A DNA stretch of 64,000 bases from Camellia lanceoleosa (taxonomy: Eukaryota; Streptophyta; Magnoliopsida; Ericales; Theaceae), in contig CM045761.1 of NCBI GenBank assembly GCA_025200525.1, forward strand, positions 96,758,182 through 96,822,181, given 5' to 3'. The translations under genes and the position numbers were made by a program. The notes below the pieces were generated by a model that searched no databases, was not told where the DNA came from, and saw only the letters and a program-made list of their open reading frames with translations. Positions 12,665 to 26,079 of the stretch are shown here, piece after piece (the first letter of the stretch is position 1; every line of letters starts with the position of its first letter).

Positions 12665-13647
12665 AAGGAGGCCCCAGAAAGAGATATCAGCTTGGATTTT
12701 CTTGAGCTACTTCAGAACTAGCTCCTCTTCTAGCCATTTCTCCTTCTGTTTCTCATCCTCCTTGTCCTTTCTTGATGGCTCTACTTAAGTGTGGTGGCTT
12801 AAAGTATCGTCCACTCCAAGCAAGATGATCTATCTCCTCAACATACCATGTAGTATCTAGGATGCAGTCCTCCTAGTCTTCGTCAATATGGGCCAGATGC
12901 AAATCATTGTCGTCCCACCACTTACCATCAACTGCCGACAAACAGTTGTCTGGCTCTACTTGAATTATCTTCAAAGTACAAATGTCCCCCTTAGGGTGAC
13001 ACACGGTTGCGATTTTCTGGCTATCTTCAATTCTTTCTCTCTCAAACTGCCTCAGTGCAACTTCCTGTTCAGTATCCGTAGTCTTAGCCAGACCCAATTC
13101 CTGGATCGAGTTTCCCACACATGTGCCCTCTGGTAGTTTTTTCTTTTCATCAGCCTTCTCGTGACCATCTTACATTTCGCTTCTTTCCTCCGTTTCATCC
13201 CAATTTCTTCTTCCTTGTCCGCTCAACACTCACCATCCCAGATATCATCCATCCGTTCAGGTCAAACCACCTGATTTGTACATCTCCCTGGTTATGCTCA
13301 TTAAAGAACTATAAATTGTCTAGATCTTCTTTGAGATCTACTAGGTTGTCTAACCCTTGGTTCAGGCCATTCTCCCTGACCATATTAATGCCTATCGAGG
13401 TTGATAGCACCACTTTAGGCCTAGTTTAAGTGGTTGGCACGATATAGCAACTCGAATCATATGCCCTATCCAATAGGTCCTCGAAACACCCCGACAACAA
13501 ACCAGTACCTCCCTTCGAGGCAAAAACCTCTTTTACCGCAGGTATTGTCACCTCAGGAATGAACAGCATCAGCTTTGGTAGGTGGGAAGGGGTAATATAT
13601 ACGCTGGGGTCATCAAAGGTGGCCAGTGTATGGATATGGTTAAGATT

Positions 13648-14121
13648 TCATGGTGGGGGGACTTGGTTATAGGCTAGGAACGAATTTGTGGTTACATTTG
13701 GTTTCTGGGGTGGAGCGATGACTTTGTTGTCAATGAGATCCTGAATCTCATGACACAAATGGAAGCACTGGTCGGTGTCATAACCATGCTGCTTATGAAA
13801 AGCACAGTATTTTGCGGGGTTATGCTTGGGTGGAAGAGGATCAGGAAGTGGGCGAGGTTCTAAGGGCTTGAGGTGCCCTTTTTTGATCAACACCTGCATG
13901 GCTTTGGATAGGGTCATGTATAGTAGGTGATAAATTTTACCTGGAGGTCGAGTAGGCTTGGATGGTATTTGGGGGCCTTGGATGGCGAAGGTTGTTTTTG
14001 TTGTGGTGACAACACTTATATCTGGTGGCCTCGCAAATTGCATACCATTACCAGCAGTAGAATTGCGAAAAAATGGCCACTTAGCCTGCTTATTATCATC
14101 GGTGATAATCCCCTGCATCAT
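13648..14121 (-). pseudogene. G2 gag C-terminal part with altered zinc knuckle
   Basis: A 157-codon open stretch containing MTLSKAMQVLIKKGHLKP and the knuckle YCAFHKQHGYDTDQC. The His that ligates zinc in this CCHC-type knuckle (GHDT in G1) is Tyr here (GYDT), so the knuckle has lost a ligand. EIQDLIDNKVIAPPQKPN follows, as in G1. The rest of gag continues on the far side of the LTR inserted at 14381-16628. Confidence 0.7.
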
Positions 14122-14380
14122 GGCACCTACAATTTGAACCCCATCTCATGAAGATCTTTGAATGCAAATAGAAGAAGAACAATCATTTTTTGCAACAACT
14201 TGCCATTTTTTGCAACAACTTGCTATGCAGATTCTCGACAACCATTTTGATCGATCTTTCTAAAGGTCGAATAGCTTATCATGCATGCTTTAGCTCTCCA
14301 TCTCATTACAAACTCGAGAAGCCTTCCTTTGGCTCTTAACGCATCGCCTCGAGATCACGAGTTGTGACCTCGATTTGCGT

Positions 14381-16628
14381 TGTCACGCCCCAAACCTGCC
14401 CCTAAAAGTTTGGGCATGACCTATTCATAAATGGACATGTAACCTGATGTACAAACCTGTGGGGCCTTATCGGAAGCATAGAACACAAACATAACAAAGA
14501 TTCAACATGTACCATTGAGCTAATTCTACTATGCCAGGATCTCATGCGCCATATATTTCAACAAAAATAGACAAAGTTTAAAACTAAATCTCTGGATGTT
14601 GGTTACTACACACACATTACATTTACAGTCCCAGCCCCATGATAGGGCGTATACAAAAAAATAACATGAAAATTATGTATGACAACTTTAATGGCACTCA
14701 AAACTGCCCCTATCATCCTCATAGTTTCACCAAAAATGAATGGCCTGGTATAGTGCCTGAACACGTAAAGGTTGACTGAAGGTAACGGCATCCTGAGCTA
14801 GGATTGCCCTCCTGGGGGAAGACCTACAGAAACAGACAAAACTGAGAGTGAGCCGGGCTCAGTGAATAGTAATACATAAATGAAATGTTACTTAACTTAA
14901 ACAGATGACATAACAATACATTAGTCTGATTTTGTACATAATGACTTTAGGCCCATTCTTGTAACATAACTTGGTGGCTATAAGCCCTTGTAAATGGTGG
15001 CATGAAGCTCTTGGAAATGTGGCATAAAGCCCTTGATAACATGTTGGCACTACGGCCCTTGAAACTTGTTGGCATTAAAGCCCTTGAAAATGGCATAAAG
15101 CCCTTGATGACATGTTGGCACTACGGCCCTTGAAAATGGCACGAGGCCCTTGAACATGTGGCGTTAAGCCCTTGCACATTCTTTCTCTTTATATACTTTA
15201 ACCTTAACATTACCTTTAACATTAACTTAAACATACTTTAAACATTAGCATATGTACATTACATGCTTGAGACATTTACATAATTGCTTTACATGCCTTA
15301 ATATATTAACACAATTGCATTTCATTTACAGAGGTACTACTACTCACAGTGTTGGGATGACGTGCTTGTTCCACCCGTAGTGTGCCCTGCACACATTGAA
15401 AATTCACCCTTTAGTTCATCTCAATTTACATTTCGCTTCATTTCAATGAATTAATACATATCATAAAGACCTCAAATACACATTCCTAAGAATGTTAGAG
15501 GGTTCTACACGCAAAACGGAGCGATCCGGAATTTTTCAAAGATGGGCCGCAGCCGTGTTACAACCCCGCGACGCGGCGTAAACTCCTCATGCACGCAGCA
15601 AAAATGCCCCAAGACGTGTTTTTAGACATAATCAAAGCCTCAAAAACTGGTCTTCTCCCGCACGTGCCGTTACAACCCTGACGACGCGGCGATTGTCTCG
15701 CGACGGCGGTACATTACTCCGACGGGCGATTTCAAGATTTCTCCAAATCAAATTCTGCAATTTCCCAACTCTTGGTACACATATTAGGGGCTTAACTTAG
15801 GGCTTTTTATGGCTAATTTAAGGTTCAAAGAACATGTAATTCAAGGTTTTACATACATCATCTATTTGCATTAACTCATGAACATCACTCCATTGATTAC
15901 CCATGAATTGAAATTCAAAACACACTGCTATTTCTTGAGCTTCTTATCTTCACATGCACACATAACATAGATAAACAACCTTATGCTCATAAGAATAATT
16001 ACAACCTTGAGAATAAAAAAAAATAACAATATATCTCTTCCTAGATGGTTCAAATTAGACAAGAAATGAGGCCACCCTATCCATTATTCATCATTGGCAC
16101 GCTAAAACTTCATGATAAAATTAGATCATGCAACATCAAGGTATTCAACTTCAAATTAAAGAAGAGGATTGAATTATGTGAATCAAGCTTACCTTAAACC
16201 TTAATCTCTCTCAACTCTTCCTTGTCTCTAACTTTTATTCTTCTCTCCCAATGGATTTTTGAACTAAGTTTATGGCCTTAAGCTCAAGAACAACATATAT
16301 ATCTCTATTAGAGCTAATAAGACAAAAATGAATCGTTTAATCATTCCAAAATTAAAATTTCACGAACATGCTTAATATTATTGAAAAATTATGCTGTTCA
16401 CAAATATATTATCAACTTCAGATAATTAAGCTGTTAAGGCCTCCAATTTCTAATTCAAACGTTTTAGTGGTGACAGATAGTTTTCTTAAGAAACAGATAG
16501 GCATCTAAAAACATGGATTTCACTTGCTTAATCAAAATTTTTCATGGACCACTATAGTAAACATTTAAAAGTACCAATCGAGGGTTGAGAATATAACAAA
16601 AATCATGTGCGAGGGTCGGGTTATTACA
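14381..16628 (+). mobile_element. Family B solo LTR in G2 gag, 2.25 kb
   Basis: Begins TGTCACGCCCCAAACCTG and ends GGGTTATTACA, the TG...CA form of an LTR. The flanks are tgcgt (14376-14380) and tgtgt (16629-16633), a 5-bp target duplication differing by one C-to-T at a CpG. The sequence on both sides rejoins to match the uninterrupted gag of G1 at about 5960-5985. There is no coding region, second LTR, or primer-binding or polypurine tract, so it is read as a solo LTR. A tandem array (14985-15176) and a CpG-rich island (15535-15730) lie inside. Confidence 0.85.
14985..15176 (+). repeat. Short tandem array in the family B LTR
   Basis: Nine imperfect units built on GGCNNNAAGCCCTTGA with spacers of about 5-15 bases. 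It begins about 600 bases from the 5' end of the LTR. The copies at 22612 and 22806 have a different array at a similar distance. Confidence 0.75.
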
Positions 16629-16633
16629 TGTGT

Positions 16634-17070
16634 ATTGTAAGAGTACTGAGTAATGAAGGACTTGGCTAACTCCTCCAATTCTGTTTTACTGAATCTTCCA
16701 ACTTGGTGTACCAAATGGCCGCTATACCCGACATGGTGCGACCGAAGAGAGATAGCTTCTGTAGTGTAGCTAAGCCCATTAGCCGTAAGATATCTGAAAA
16801 TAGTCGTAAGTGAACTATTAAGTCCGCGGAACCATCAAAGCGATAATGTGCAACATCTTAAACCGCTGGCAATGTAATCGCAGATTCGTATATCTATCAT
16901 CTATGTTTGGAATGGAGTTAACTCCTTGCGCTTTTTTGACCAGCTTCACTAGTTTGTTGACTTTGAGCGCAGCAGGATCAACCTCGAATTCGAACGGTGC
17001 CTTAGTTTGATAAACCAGGGCTTTGGAAGCTTGTGCTGGGATGGGTTCTACTGGGACTGGGAAAACCGAG
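16634..17070 (-). pseudogene. G2 gag N-terminal part
   Basis: On the reverse strand from about 17050, segments such as KAPFEFEVDPAALKVNKL and AQGVNSIPNIDD are readable and match the G1 gag start (APLEFEVNLIALKVNKLEKL). The capsid-like part then breaks up with stops toward the LTR inserted at 16628. It joins in function and order to the stretch at 13648-14121. Confidence 0.65.
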
Positions 17071-18274
17071 TTACCCTAGGTTTGTGGATCTTGAACAGTG
17101 GCAGTATTAGTAGTGACACCGAACATAGGGATAGCCGCAGTGGGCACATGTGATGTAGAGGCCGCTGCTGGCTGCGGTTGCTGTTGTTGTAGCCTAGTTA
17201 TAACCTCAAATTGATGGGCGTAACCTTAGCTCGATGCGTCTCACAGAATGTCACAACTATTTGTTGCAGTTGGAGTATTAAGTCCTCCAATTTACCGGGG
17301 GATACTGTGCCATTGGAATAGGTGACTGTTCTTGATCTTGACTGGAAATAGATGCCTGTTCTTGAACTGGACTGAACACAGGTGAGCTAAGAGGTGAATG
17401 CTGTAAGAACTGGACTGGTGAATGCTGTCTGACCATTCTTTGCCTTGTAACTGGTGATACTGAAATAAACACAGGCTGTCCCCGAACAAAATCTCCAACC
17501 TTGCAAAGTCTTCTGACATGGGTCCAGAGTACTTGGGAGATATCAGAACCTTCTAAAGCTATAGCTTAAACTACCTAGTAAAAGAAATAAAGCAAAATAG
17601 TAGTAATCAAAAACTACACAACACCTCAGATAAGATGTTATCAACATAGGCATGATTAAAGCTAGAGAACTGCACTCCATAGTGAATTTTGTCCCGAAAC
17701 AGATACCAACTGTGCAACTGATATGCACATTCCTGTGCAATTTCATTGTAAAGCACATACTAGTTAAGAGAGAGCTAAAACAACCCTATGAGAGGGTAGG
17801 GTTACCTTGTCCTAGTTTTGTGACGAACTAGGGTTCCACTACTTCAATCAAACAAGCCACGCAATCCTACATACGGGTGAACATCCTGTCCTAGTTTTAG
17901 AACAGTCACTATAGCTTTACTATATGCAACTAGGCCAAATGGTCGAGTGAGGTACCTCAGCAAGACTACCTAATATACCTTTCATACCTAACACCGAGAA
18001 GTGAAAGGAGGATCAAATGGTACAACGGTAGTCCAGATCCAAGGGTTGTGTTTCCAACAAGGCAGAGCCCATGGCCAGTCAACCTTGTGGCAAGCTTTTG
18101 GGCAAGCCTCTGGCAAACTGTCCAGGAATAGCAGATGGAAAACACAGTGACTTATAGTAACAATGCAAATGCAAATGCAAATGCAAATGCAAAGAACATA
18201 TATTTGTAAATAAAATTTCACATCATGAATTTCAAGTCAAGTTCTCTAATATCCCCTGCAGAGTCACCAGAAAC

Positions 18275-21200
18275 TATAGCTTGCTTTTCATGCTCCTTTC
18301 GGATACGATAGCCCTACAATTCGAACTCCCGTGATTCTGAATCTGATTTCGCAAGTGCAATGTGAAATAGATAAAAACAAATGAGTCCAAATCTAGCAAT
18401 TCTTTTGAAAAAACAATTTTGAACCAAAATGCCAAAAATGGACTACATTGCCAGATTACAGAGTCGCCACCTAAATATTTTTAAAAAATTTAAGTAACCC
18501 GAAACTCGTGCCAAAGGCCACTTATCCGACATCACCAAAGTATCTCGACTAGAGAACTTAGGTACAATAGGGGAAGTCATGAGTTAAGCACCCCACTAGC
18601 CTGATCAAAGATCGGCCTCTACTAATCATGATGTGACTCTTATTTACATTATATGCTCTTGTTCTTATTTACATTATATGCTCTTGTTCCAATTATTAGG
18701 CTAATTTACTATGTGATGCACACAAGTATAAACTAATTTGCAAAATTTGGAACACTTTGATTTTATGTTTGTTTGAAAATTGTTTCAAATATGTATCACT
18801 TGAAAAAGTGATCTCATATGTACAGTCATCAAGTTATCATAACTTAAGCAATTAGCCTACATACAGACATTCAAACAGGTATATCAATTAAGCACTTAGC
18901 CATATGGAAAACATGCTTGATGTGGCAACAATCTCACACATGCAATATGCTAAAGCAATAAGTGCTCACATCGTACTCCAAGGCAAGCCAAAAGAAACAA
19001 AAGAGTTAGAAAAAATGCATGATCCTAACGATACAAGATGGCTAATGCAACACATGCAATATGTAACTAATAGGCTCGGTTACTAACTTGGCATGTGAAT
19101 CAATTTGATAGCATGTGGTTTTAAGCACATTTTCAAAGCAGTAATAAATAGCAATGTGTGTTAGAATAATGAGTCGAACTTTACGCATGCAAGACACATA
19201 GATGCAAATCATAGAAAATGCTAAAAGAAACATGATGTTCTATGCTACTCATTTTAAGCGGGTAAATAAAAAGGAGAAAGAAATGGGGGTTGGAAGACAT
19301 ACACATTATTACATAATTGCCCTCGTGCAAAAGGGTTTAAATGAATGTTCTAGCTAACTAAGCTAATTATTACAATGCCACAAATTAACTAACTACTCTA
19401 GCTAATTAATTAAGTACAACACAAAAAAACTAACTAGCTATTCTAACTAATTAATGCAAATAATTAAACTACCTAATTAGTTACAAGTTCACTACTTTAA
19501 GCATAATTTTAATGGGCCTCGAGAGACGAGGGATGCTTCATGCATGAATGCAGATTCCCACCCGAAAATGCTCACTGTTCTGCTACTAGAATGCTTTTGT
19601 TACACAGTTAGAAAATTGAACTATTTTTTACTTCAGCCTTTGATCTGTTTTATTGGAGAAAGGACACTACCTGGCTGAAAAAGGTGGTCGGCCAGCCAAA
19701 AGAAGTGGTCGGCCGTACATTAAAGTGGCTGGCCGGCCACTAATGTTTGGTACAAATTTCACCTATGAGACATGAAACAGAACACAAATGAGTATTTTAG
19801 GATGTTTTTCCACCTTGCCTCTCATTATCATCAAACAGATCAAATAAGAGATAGGCTTGATTCACAAGCCATCAATTGATGCAAATTCATTGCATGATAA
19901 CTTATGAATCAAGGGATACAATTTCGATAAATGACAAGGAAAGACTGGTGAACCTCTTCCCTATCATGGAATTGATCAAGGGAAGTGGTTGACCTTGAAT
20001 CTTGAGCCATTTTCATCACTAACAAGTATGAAATGATTCAAGACTCAATGTGTTCAATTAACGTCCAATTGAACCCCAAACTTGATTTCATTATCTTGTT
20101 CCATTTTAGCCCAATTTTATTACCTCTTTCAATTACCTTTCCATTCCTTAGTCATTTTATTCCAAAAATGATAGTTAAGTCCACTAAATGGAGAAGAGTG
20201 TCAAACAAAGGGTTATTTTGGGCATGAGAGAGATGTCATGCCTTTGGTAATGAACTCAAGCAAGAGATTAAACCATTAAGCACAAGGATCTCTATCTCAA
20301 GCTTAAACAACACTCATTTTAAACAACTTTCAAAGCAAAGAAAACATTAAGTAAAGAGAGAGGTTACATACGTAATTAGAGGTGAACACAAGTATGAAAA
20401 GCACTAAATAAATGCTATCAACTCAAATAGGTTGGTGTCTAATACCTAAAACACCAAATCCATGAGGACCATTACACTAGAAGCATGCTATACAAAGCAT
20501 AAATGAAACTGACACATAAAAATAGTTCTAAATTAGGCTGAAATAGTGCTGGAATCAAGGTAAAATCAACTAAAAAAATGGGGAATTTAAGCTAGTAAAC
20601 AAAGCCAAAAAAAGAGGTGGCTAACCCCTCCATTTTTGGTACTTCAAAAAAGCATTTTTAGCCTTTGAAAACCTCTGAAAATCAGTGGGAAAAAGTTCAA
20701 AAAAAGTTGATGAAAAGATAGGAAACACAAGGGCAAAAGCTTGGGAAGTAAGGTTCAAAGAAGGGTAGTTAACTCCTCTACCTTTGACAGCTTTTAACCA
20801 CAAGTTTCAGCTCATAAACACAGTTGAAAAAGAGCCCAAAAACAGGTAGAAAAGATAGCAAAGAAATTATGCAAAAGAACTAGGAGTTATACCTCTTGAA
20901 GATGAGTGATCCTTTGAGTTATAAATCACCAATTTCACACCCTTAAGAGTTAATATGCAAGCTCAAATACCTCAGCAAAGGGACCTAAAAAAACATGTTT
21001 TAGAAGTCTAGGTAAGGTGTGCATAAGTTGCAAGGTAGAGAGAGAAATATTATCTAAGAATTTTTCTTCTCCAAATTTTCTAACCTAATTTTTTGAAAGG
21101 GGGTCAAGTATATATAGAAAATTATGTTAGGCTCTCAAAAATATCAGTATAGAAACAGATGGTGCGGTGCATGCACCTGTTGAGACAGCTGGCACAGCTG

Positions 21201-21488
21201 GCAAAAATATCTGGTTTTACTGACACAAGTGGTCGGCCGGCCACTAAAGGACGATACACTCACTTTTTGGGTGGCCAAACCACCAAGTGCTGCGAGCCTC
21301 TCTGTGGTCGAGCTTGGAAAAACTACTGTTTTGGTCCAAAAATGGTGCAAGGTTTGTAGGCTTTTAAGGCTTAAAACCGAGGCTTTCTACTGAGGAAATC
21401 GAGCGTTTGACAAACGTATAAATTCATCATCGGGTGATCAATCGGTGGCGTCCAAGTCTTAAGGGTGGTAAAAAATAGGGTGTCTACA
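18275..21488 (-). mobile_element. 5' LTR of G2 (family A, 3.21 kb)
   Basis: On the minus strand it starts TGTAGACACCC at 21488 and ends AAGCAAGCTATA at 18275 (final CA changed to TA), followed by TTTCTGGTGACTC. It aligns along its length by eye with the G1 LTR, including AT-rich leader-side blocks and the region near 18500-18620. Two islands with the palindrome GGCCGGCC occur, near 19690-19745 and 21225-21245. Right of 21488 the sequence changes to the 3' end of a plus-strand relative. Confidence 0.85.
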
Positions 21489-22014
21489 ACCACCCTCCCG
21501 GCCTTTCACGTGAAACGCATTAGAACATCGCTTTCCCTGGTTACAACATTCCCTCTCTCCGTATGAAATATAAAGAGATATACTTGTTGGTTGCACTATT
21601 CCCTCCTTTCGTGTGAAATATGTTTGGAATTGTTATTTGCTTACTCCTTTCCGTGTGAGGCACGGTTAGATTTGTTTTGATTTAAGTTGAGGCTTCTTTC
21701 AGTCATATGTTGTTGACGTGATTATTGCTCATTGCATTATCTTGCATGATCATGAATTTTCAAAATAACCGGCTACAGTGTGTGAGTCCAGCTCTCAAAT
21801 TGTATACCGAGCATGTCATTTGCATTTTGCCCTTGAACTACGCTGGTTTGATTTCTTGTAATGGGATACGTAGGTAACCTTCAGGTTCAACCACTTGCAT
21901 TGCATCTTGTTTGTTTGCCCAAGTCCTACGACCTTGTCAAAAGGGTCGTCTTCAGGCTTTGACATTCACTCACGTCATGAAATGGCTTTGAGCTCTGTCA
22001 AAGAGAGGCAACTG
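21489..22014 (+). mobile_element. 3' end of a plus-strand family A element, up to its 3' LTR
   Basis: Non-coding. It contains GGGATACGTAGGTAACC at about 21863, a sequence type I associate with the region before the 3' LTR of plant gypsy elements, and ends CAAAGAGAGGCAAC, a purine-rich tract, directly before the LTR start at 22015. It is cut on the left by the G2 LTR terminus, so most of this element is absent from the window. The simplest reading is that G2 inserted here. Confidence 0.6.
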
Positions 22015-22805
22015 TAGACACACCATTTTGACCGGCCCTAAGACTTGGGCGCTTTTTTTTATCACCCTATGATGAATAACAATAAGGTATTTCTCACAAA
22101 ATTCTCAACAAGAAAAATGGATTTTGGTTTTCTCTCAAAAAAACCTTACACCCCATTTTCGCCAAACTCTTTAGACCTTAAAATCCTCTTGTCAAAATAT
22201 TTTTTCAAATGTTTCTACGATATTTCGAGGCTCCTATTTCGACAAAAATATTGCACTTTTTAGTAAACCGAGTAAGGACAAAATGAAAATAAATGGAAGG
22301 GAGGTGAACTCTTTGAAAAATATTTAAAAACATCTTCTTTATAGGTTTGGAGTTCAAGAAAATAGGAAGGGATGGAAGAAAATTAGTTTAGGGAAAGGAT
22401 GAGCATCAAATCGTTAAGAAAGAAATGAATAGCCTTCACTAAATTAGGCATATCTCTTTGTACACTTAGAATTTATATGTAAGGCCACACCATTGGAAAT
22501 TAGACTTCTGGAGCTTCAATTTAGACTGAAGAATCACCTAAAACCGAGTTCGAATGAGGGAGATATGCCAGTTTGAAGTCGGGCTTAAGAGCAAATTTTA
22601 TTAACCCAGCCTGTCACGACCCAAACCTGCCCCTATGGGTTTAGCATCATAACCGGCCAGTAATCCTGGGATTACCGAAGGCCTCTAAGACAGATTAACA
22701 TAATATTAGCGGCTAGCAGAAGCAAATAACAAATATACAACATCCATTGAGCTGTGCAGACTTACATGAGACAGAAAAATTTTAAAACTTTATATACATA
22801 TCTAC

Positions 22806-25327
22806 TGTAATACCCCTATTCTGTATTATGTTAATTGGTCCCTAATATGAGTATGATTATGTGTTTAGCATGATTTTATGTGCCATATGTGATTTCGAAG
22901 TCCTATCTGTTCACCGTAGGAATATCTGTTTGAATAATCTGCTTTGGAAATTAAATTGGAGGCCTTATCGGCCACAGAACCCGGAATTGGTTACGCCATT
23001 GTGATTGGCATGATTTTTAGAACTTACGGTGAAATTTAATTGAAAATTTATTTGGGTCAAATTAATCAGATTAATATTGATGATTTAGTCCCCAATTATT
23101 TAATATTATTAAATAATAGTTAGTGGGTTATATTGTATAAACTCTACACCCTCAAATCTCTCCCCTTAGTGCATTTTGGCTGATCAACTCTAAGAGAAAA
23201 TAGGAGAGGGCCGGCTGTTAGAGAGAGGGGGAGAGAATTGGATGATTTTGGCTCAAGGATTGGGGAACTTGAAGATTAAACCCAAGATTTTGTTATGATT
23301 TGGGAGATTGAACTCTTAGGTAAGTAAACTCATGGCTTTTTGTTTGTAAATTTGTGAATTCAAGTTTGACAGATGGCCAAGAGCATGAATTAGTTTGAAT
23401 GTAAGGGAATTGAGTTATATATGTTGAATTTAGAGGCTTAGAACACATGCATGTAAGAAATGGACATGAATCTCCATGTTTGAGCACAATGTGTGTAATT
23501 TATGTTGGATATTGTTTGAAAACCATGTATTTGAACCTCTCTTCACCAATTAAGTTAATATGAATGTATATTTCTCACATGCAAGAGTAGATCATGGAGG
23601 TATGAGCTTTGCATGTTGGAATTTGACATGTTGGTGATGAATTTGGATTAATTGGAGACATGCATGTAAATGATATAAGGAATTGAGCTTCCTAATGTTG
23701 TAATCTTGTATTGGTAGCATGTTAGCATGTGTAAATGTGAATTTTGAGCCATAACATGCATGAATTGCTGGTTGAAAATCGAATTGGAGCTCAAGAACTC
23801 AATATAGAAACCCAGTTTTTGGTGCCCTTCGGCGGAAGTGCCGTTCGAGCGGGAAAATCGTGCTCTCAGCATTTTTGGAGACATGGTTCCTCGGCGAGGG
23901 AAGTTGGCCTTCGGCGGGGAGCTATGTAAACCGATTCGCTCGGCGGCGAGTTCACGCTTTCGGCGAAATTTGAGGTAACTAGTACTTTTGCAGGCTTAAG
24001 GGTCGCTCGGCGAAATCCACACGGCGGAGACCTTATATTCTGAAATGCGAAATTGCATTACGTGTTACATTTCCGTTCTCTTTCACTTGTAAGCACTCTT
24101 AGGCATATGTTAAGCATTGTAAATGAGTTAATGAGATAAGAATAAAGCCTAAAGAGGAGTATGTTAAAGAACGGATTGAGTTATTTGTGACCCGTATATG
24201 TTATGTGATGTGTAGGGTCAAGCTCCAGGGCAAATCTACAAGCCGATCACTGTGAGTAATATCTAAATTATGTTATTGTCTCATTTGCTTACTCTTATGT
24301 AAGTTTTGTAAAGTTCATTAATTTGAATGGTGGACAAGTTTGATATATATAAAGGCTTATGTGCCAGTTTGATATGAAAGGCCTATGAGCCAGATTGATA
24401 AAATGTGGGCGATTGATATACATTGATACATATGGGCGAAGGCGATAGATATAAATTGTGGGCCGAAGACCGTTTGACACGAAAGTGTATTTGGGCCTAA
24501 GAGCCGTTTTGACATGAAAGTGTATTTGGGCCAAGAGCCGTTTGACACGAAAGTGTATTTGGGCCTAAGAGCCGTTTTGACACAAAAGTGTATTTGGGCC
24601 AAGAGCCGATTTGACATGAAAGTGGATTTGGGCCTCGAGCCATTCGACACGAAAGTGTGATTGGGCCAAAGAACGTTTGACAGAAACGAATGAGTGGGCG
24701 AAGGCGTTTGATATAAATGGAAGATAAAGAGGCCAAAAGGCGGTATGTTTAGAACCACGATCCTTGACTTACATTGTGTATATATATGTTAATTAGAAAT
24801 ATGAATTAGGCCCAAGGCCGTTTGAAGTATGTTGTTCTACATATTGTTGTATCTTCTTATTTGATATTATTTACTGGACTTTCGCTCACGCTCATTCGTG
24901 TGTTTGTAGGTGAGCTATGGGAGGTCAGACCCGGCCTGTGAAGCGATGTGGAACAACCAAGTCTTTGAAGTCGACCCTTGTGTCTCACGTCTGAGACCCG
25001 TCTTTGCCATTTTGTTATGTATTATATTTAAGTCATGTGGGCGAGGACTTTGTGTATATCTGTATATAGTTTTGTTTGGCTAACTTAGATTTGAATGATC
25101 CTGTGCATGCAATTTTATGTCATTGTACTTTCTGTCGTGAGTTATTAACATAGGTATGTAATGATGTGCATATAAGCACGGCTCTATGGACAAAGTTTCA
25201 AATTGCTTCCGTTTGGCCCCCATGAACTCTGTTAAAACACGTTTGGTTTGGTTTGAGGCCGTAGGTAATCTCACGATTACTGGCCGGTTATGTCCTTAAC
25301 CCACGGGGGCGGGTTCGGGTCATGACA
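22806..25327 (-). mobile_element. Family B solo LTR, reverse, inside the copy at 22612
   Basis: On the minus strand it starts TGTCATGACCCGAACCCG at 25327 and ends GGGGTATTACA at 22806. Exact 5-bp target copies tctac lie at 22801-22805 and 25328-25332, and the host LTR reads continuously across them. There is no coding content. It holds a 35-37-bp tandem array (24460-24676) and a CpG-rich island (23820-24040) with repeated TTCGGCG words. ORFs over the array are artefacts of the repeat. Confidence 0.9.
24460..24676 (-). repeat. 35-37-bp tandem array in the reverse family B LTR
   Basis: About six units of GGGCC(T)AAGAGCCGT(T)TTGACA plus CGAAAGTGTATTT on the plus strand, with single-base insertions between copies. 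It begins roughly 650 bases from the LTR 5' end. Confidence 0.8.
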
Positions 25328-25881
25328 TCTACACATCCTCCTTACGTCATCATACATATACAGATTAGACAAAAAGGGACTTAGCCCTATTTACAAAATA
25401 AACAAAGACTTTTTTAAACAAATAAGAAGAAAAAAAAACTTGAACTTTAATCACATAACAATAGCCACTTAACATATCGGGAACCTCTACATGAGGCACA
25501 TAGGTTGGTTGACAAAACAGATTCTAGGTAGACACCTCTAAGCTTGATCACGCGCCTGATCACCTATATACATAAATAATACAATGAAATGAGTCTAGTG
25601 AATAATAACAAGGTAAAGGGTTTTAATGAATGATGTCCATCACAGAGTTAGAAATCAGAGTTTATATTAGAAACAGATTCTTATCAGAAACAAAGTCTTA
25701 TGCATATTCAGATTTCAAATCAAAAATAGATTCATATACATGTTCATATTCATATTCATATTTTGCATAAGATCATACATGGTACACCCATTAGCTATCA
25801 TATCAACTTGGTCCTGAGACCCACATGTATAGTCGGTACCGACAACCATGAAAGTCCATATCTTGCACGCAAGTAGCCATG

Positions 25882-26079
25882 GTATTGTTACCCTCAAGTG
25901 AGGGCCATGTGAATATAGGCCTTGGTATTCTTACCCCCAGATAAGGGCCATGTGAATATAAGCCACGGTATTGTTACCCCCAGGCGAGAGCCACGTGAAT
26001 GTAAGCCACAGTATCATTACCCCCGGGCGAGGGCCACGTGCATATTGGCCACTGTATTGTTACCCCCGGGGAAGGGCCC
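25882..26079 (+). repeat. 43-bp tandem array in the plus family B LTR
   Basis: About 4.6 copies of a 43-bp unit starting GTATTGTTACCCCCAGG and including GGGCCACGTGAATATAAGCC. It begins about 740 bases from the LTR start once the nested insertion is removed. Confidence 0.8.

Larger units (their letters stand above)
10680..18274 (-). mobile_element. Internal region of gypsy element G2, split by two insertions
   Basis: Homologous to the G1 internal region over gag, protease, linker and the start of RT, in the same order and orientation. It is cut at 10680, within RT, by the 5' LTR of G1, so the rest of its pol lies left of the window. It is also interrupted in gag by a family B LTR at 14381-16628. 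The leader (about 18274-17070) starts TTTCTGGTGACTCTG next to the LTR and has no recognisable gene. Stops and shifts are frequent throughout. Confidence 0.85.

Noticed and set aside
24295..24758. ORFs with repeated NTLSCQT/KYTFVSN-like peptides
   Set aside because: They are translations of the 35-37-bp tandem array in three frames, with no start context and no known domain.
25882..26079. Possible CRISPR-like array
   Set aside because: Direct tandem 43-bp repeats without unique spacers, in a plant LTR.
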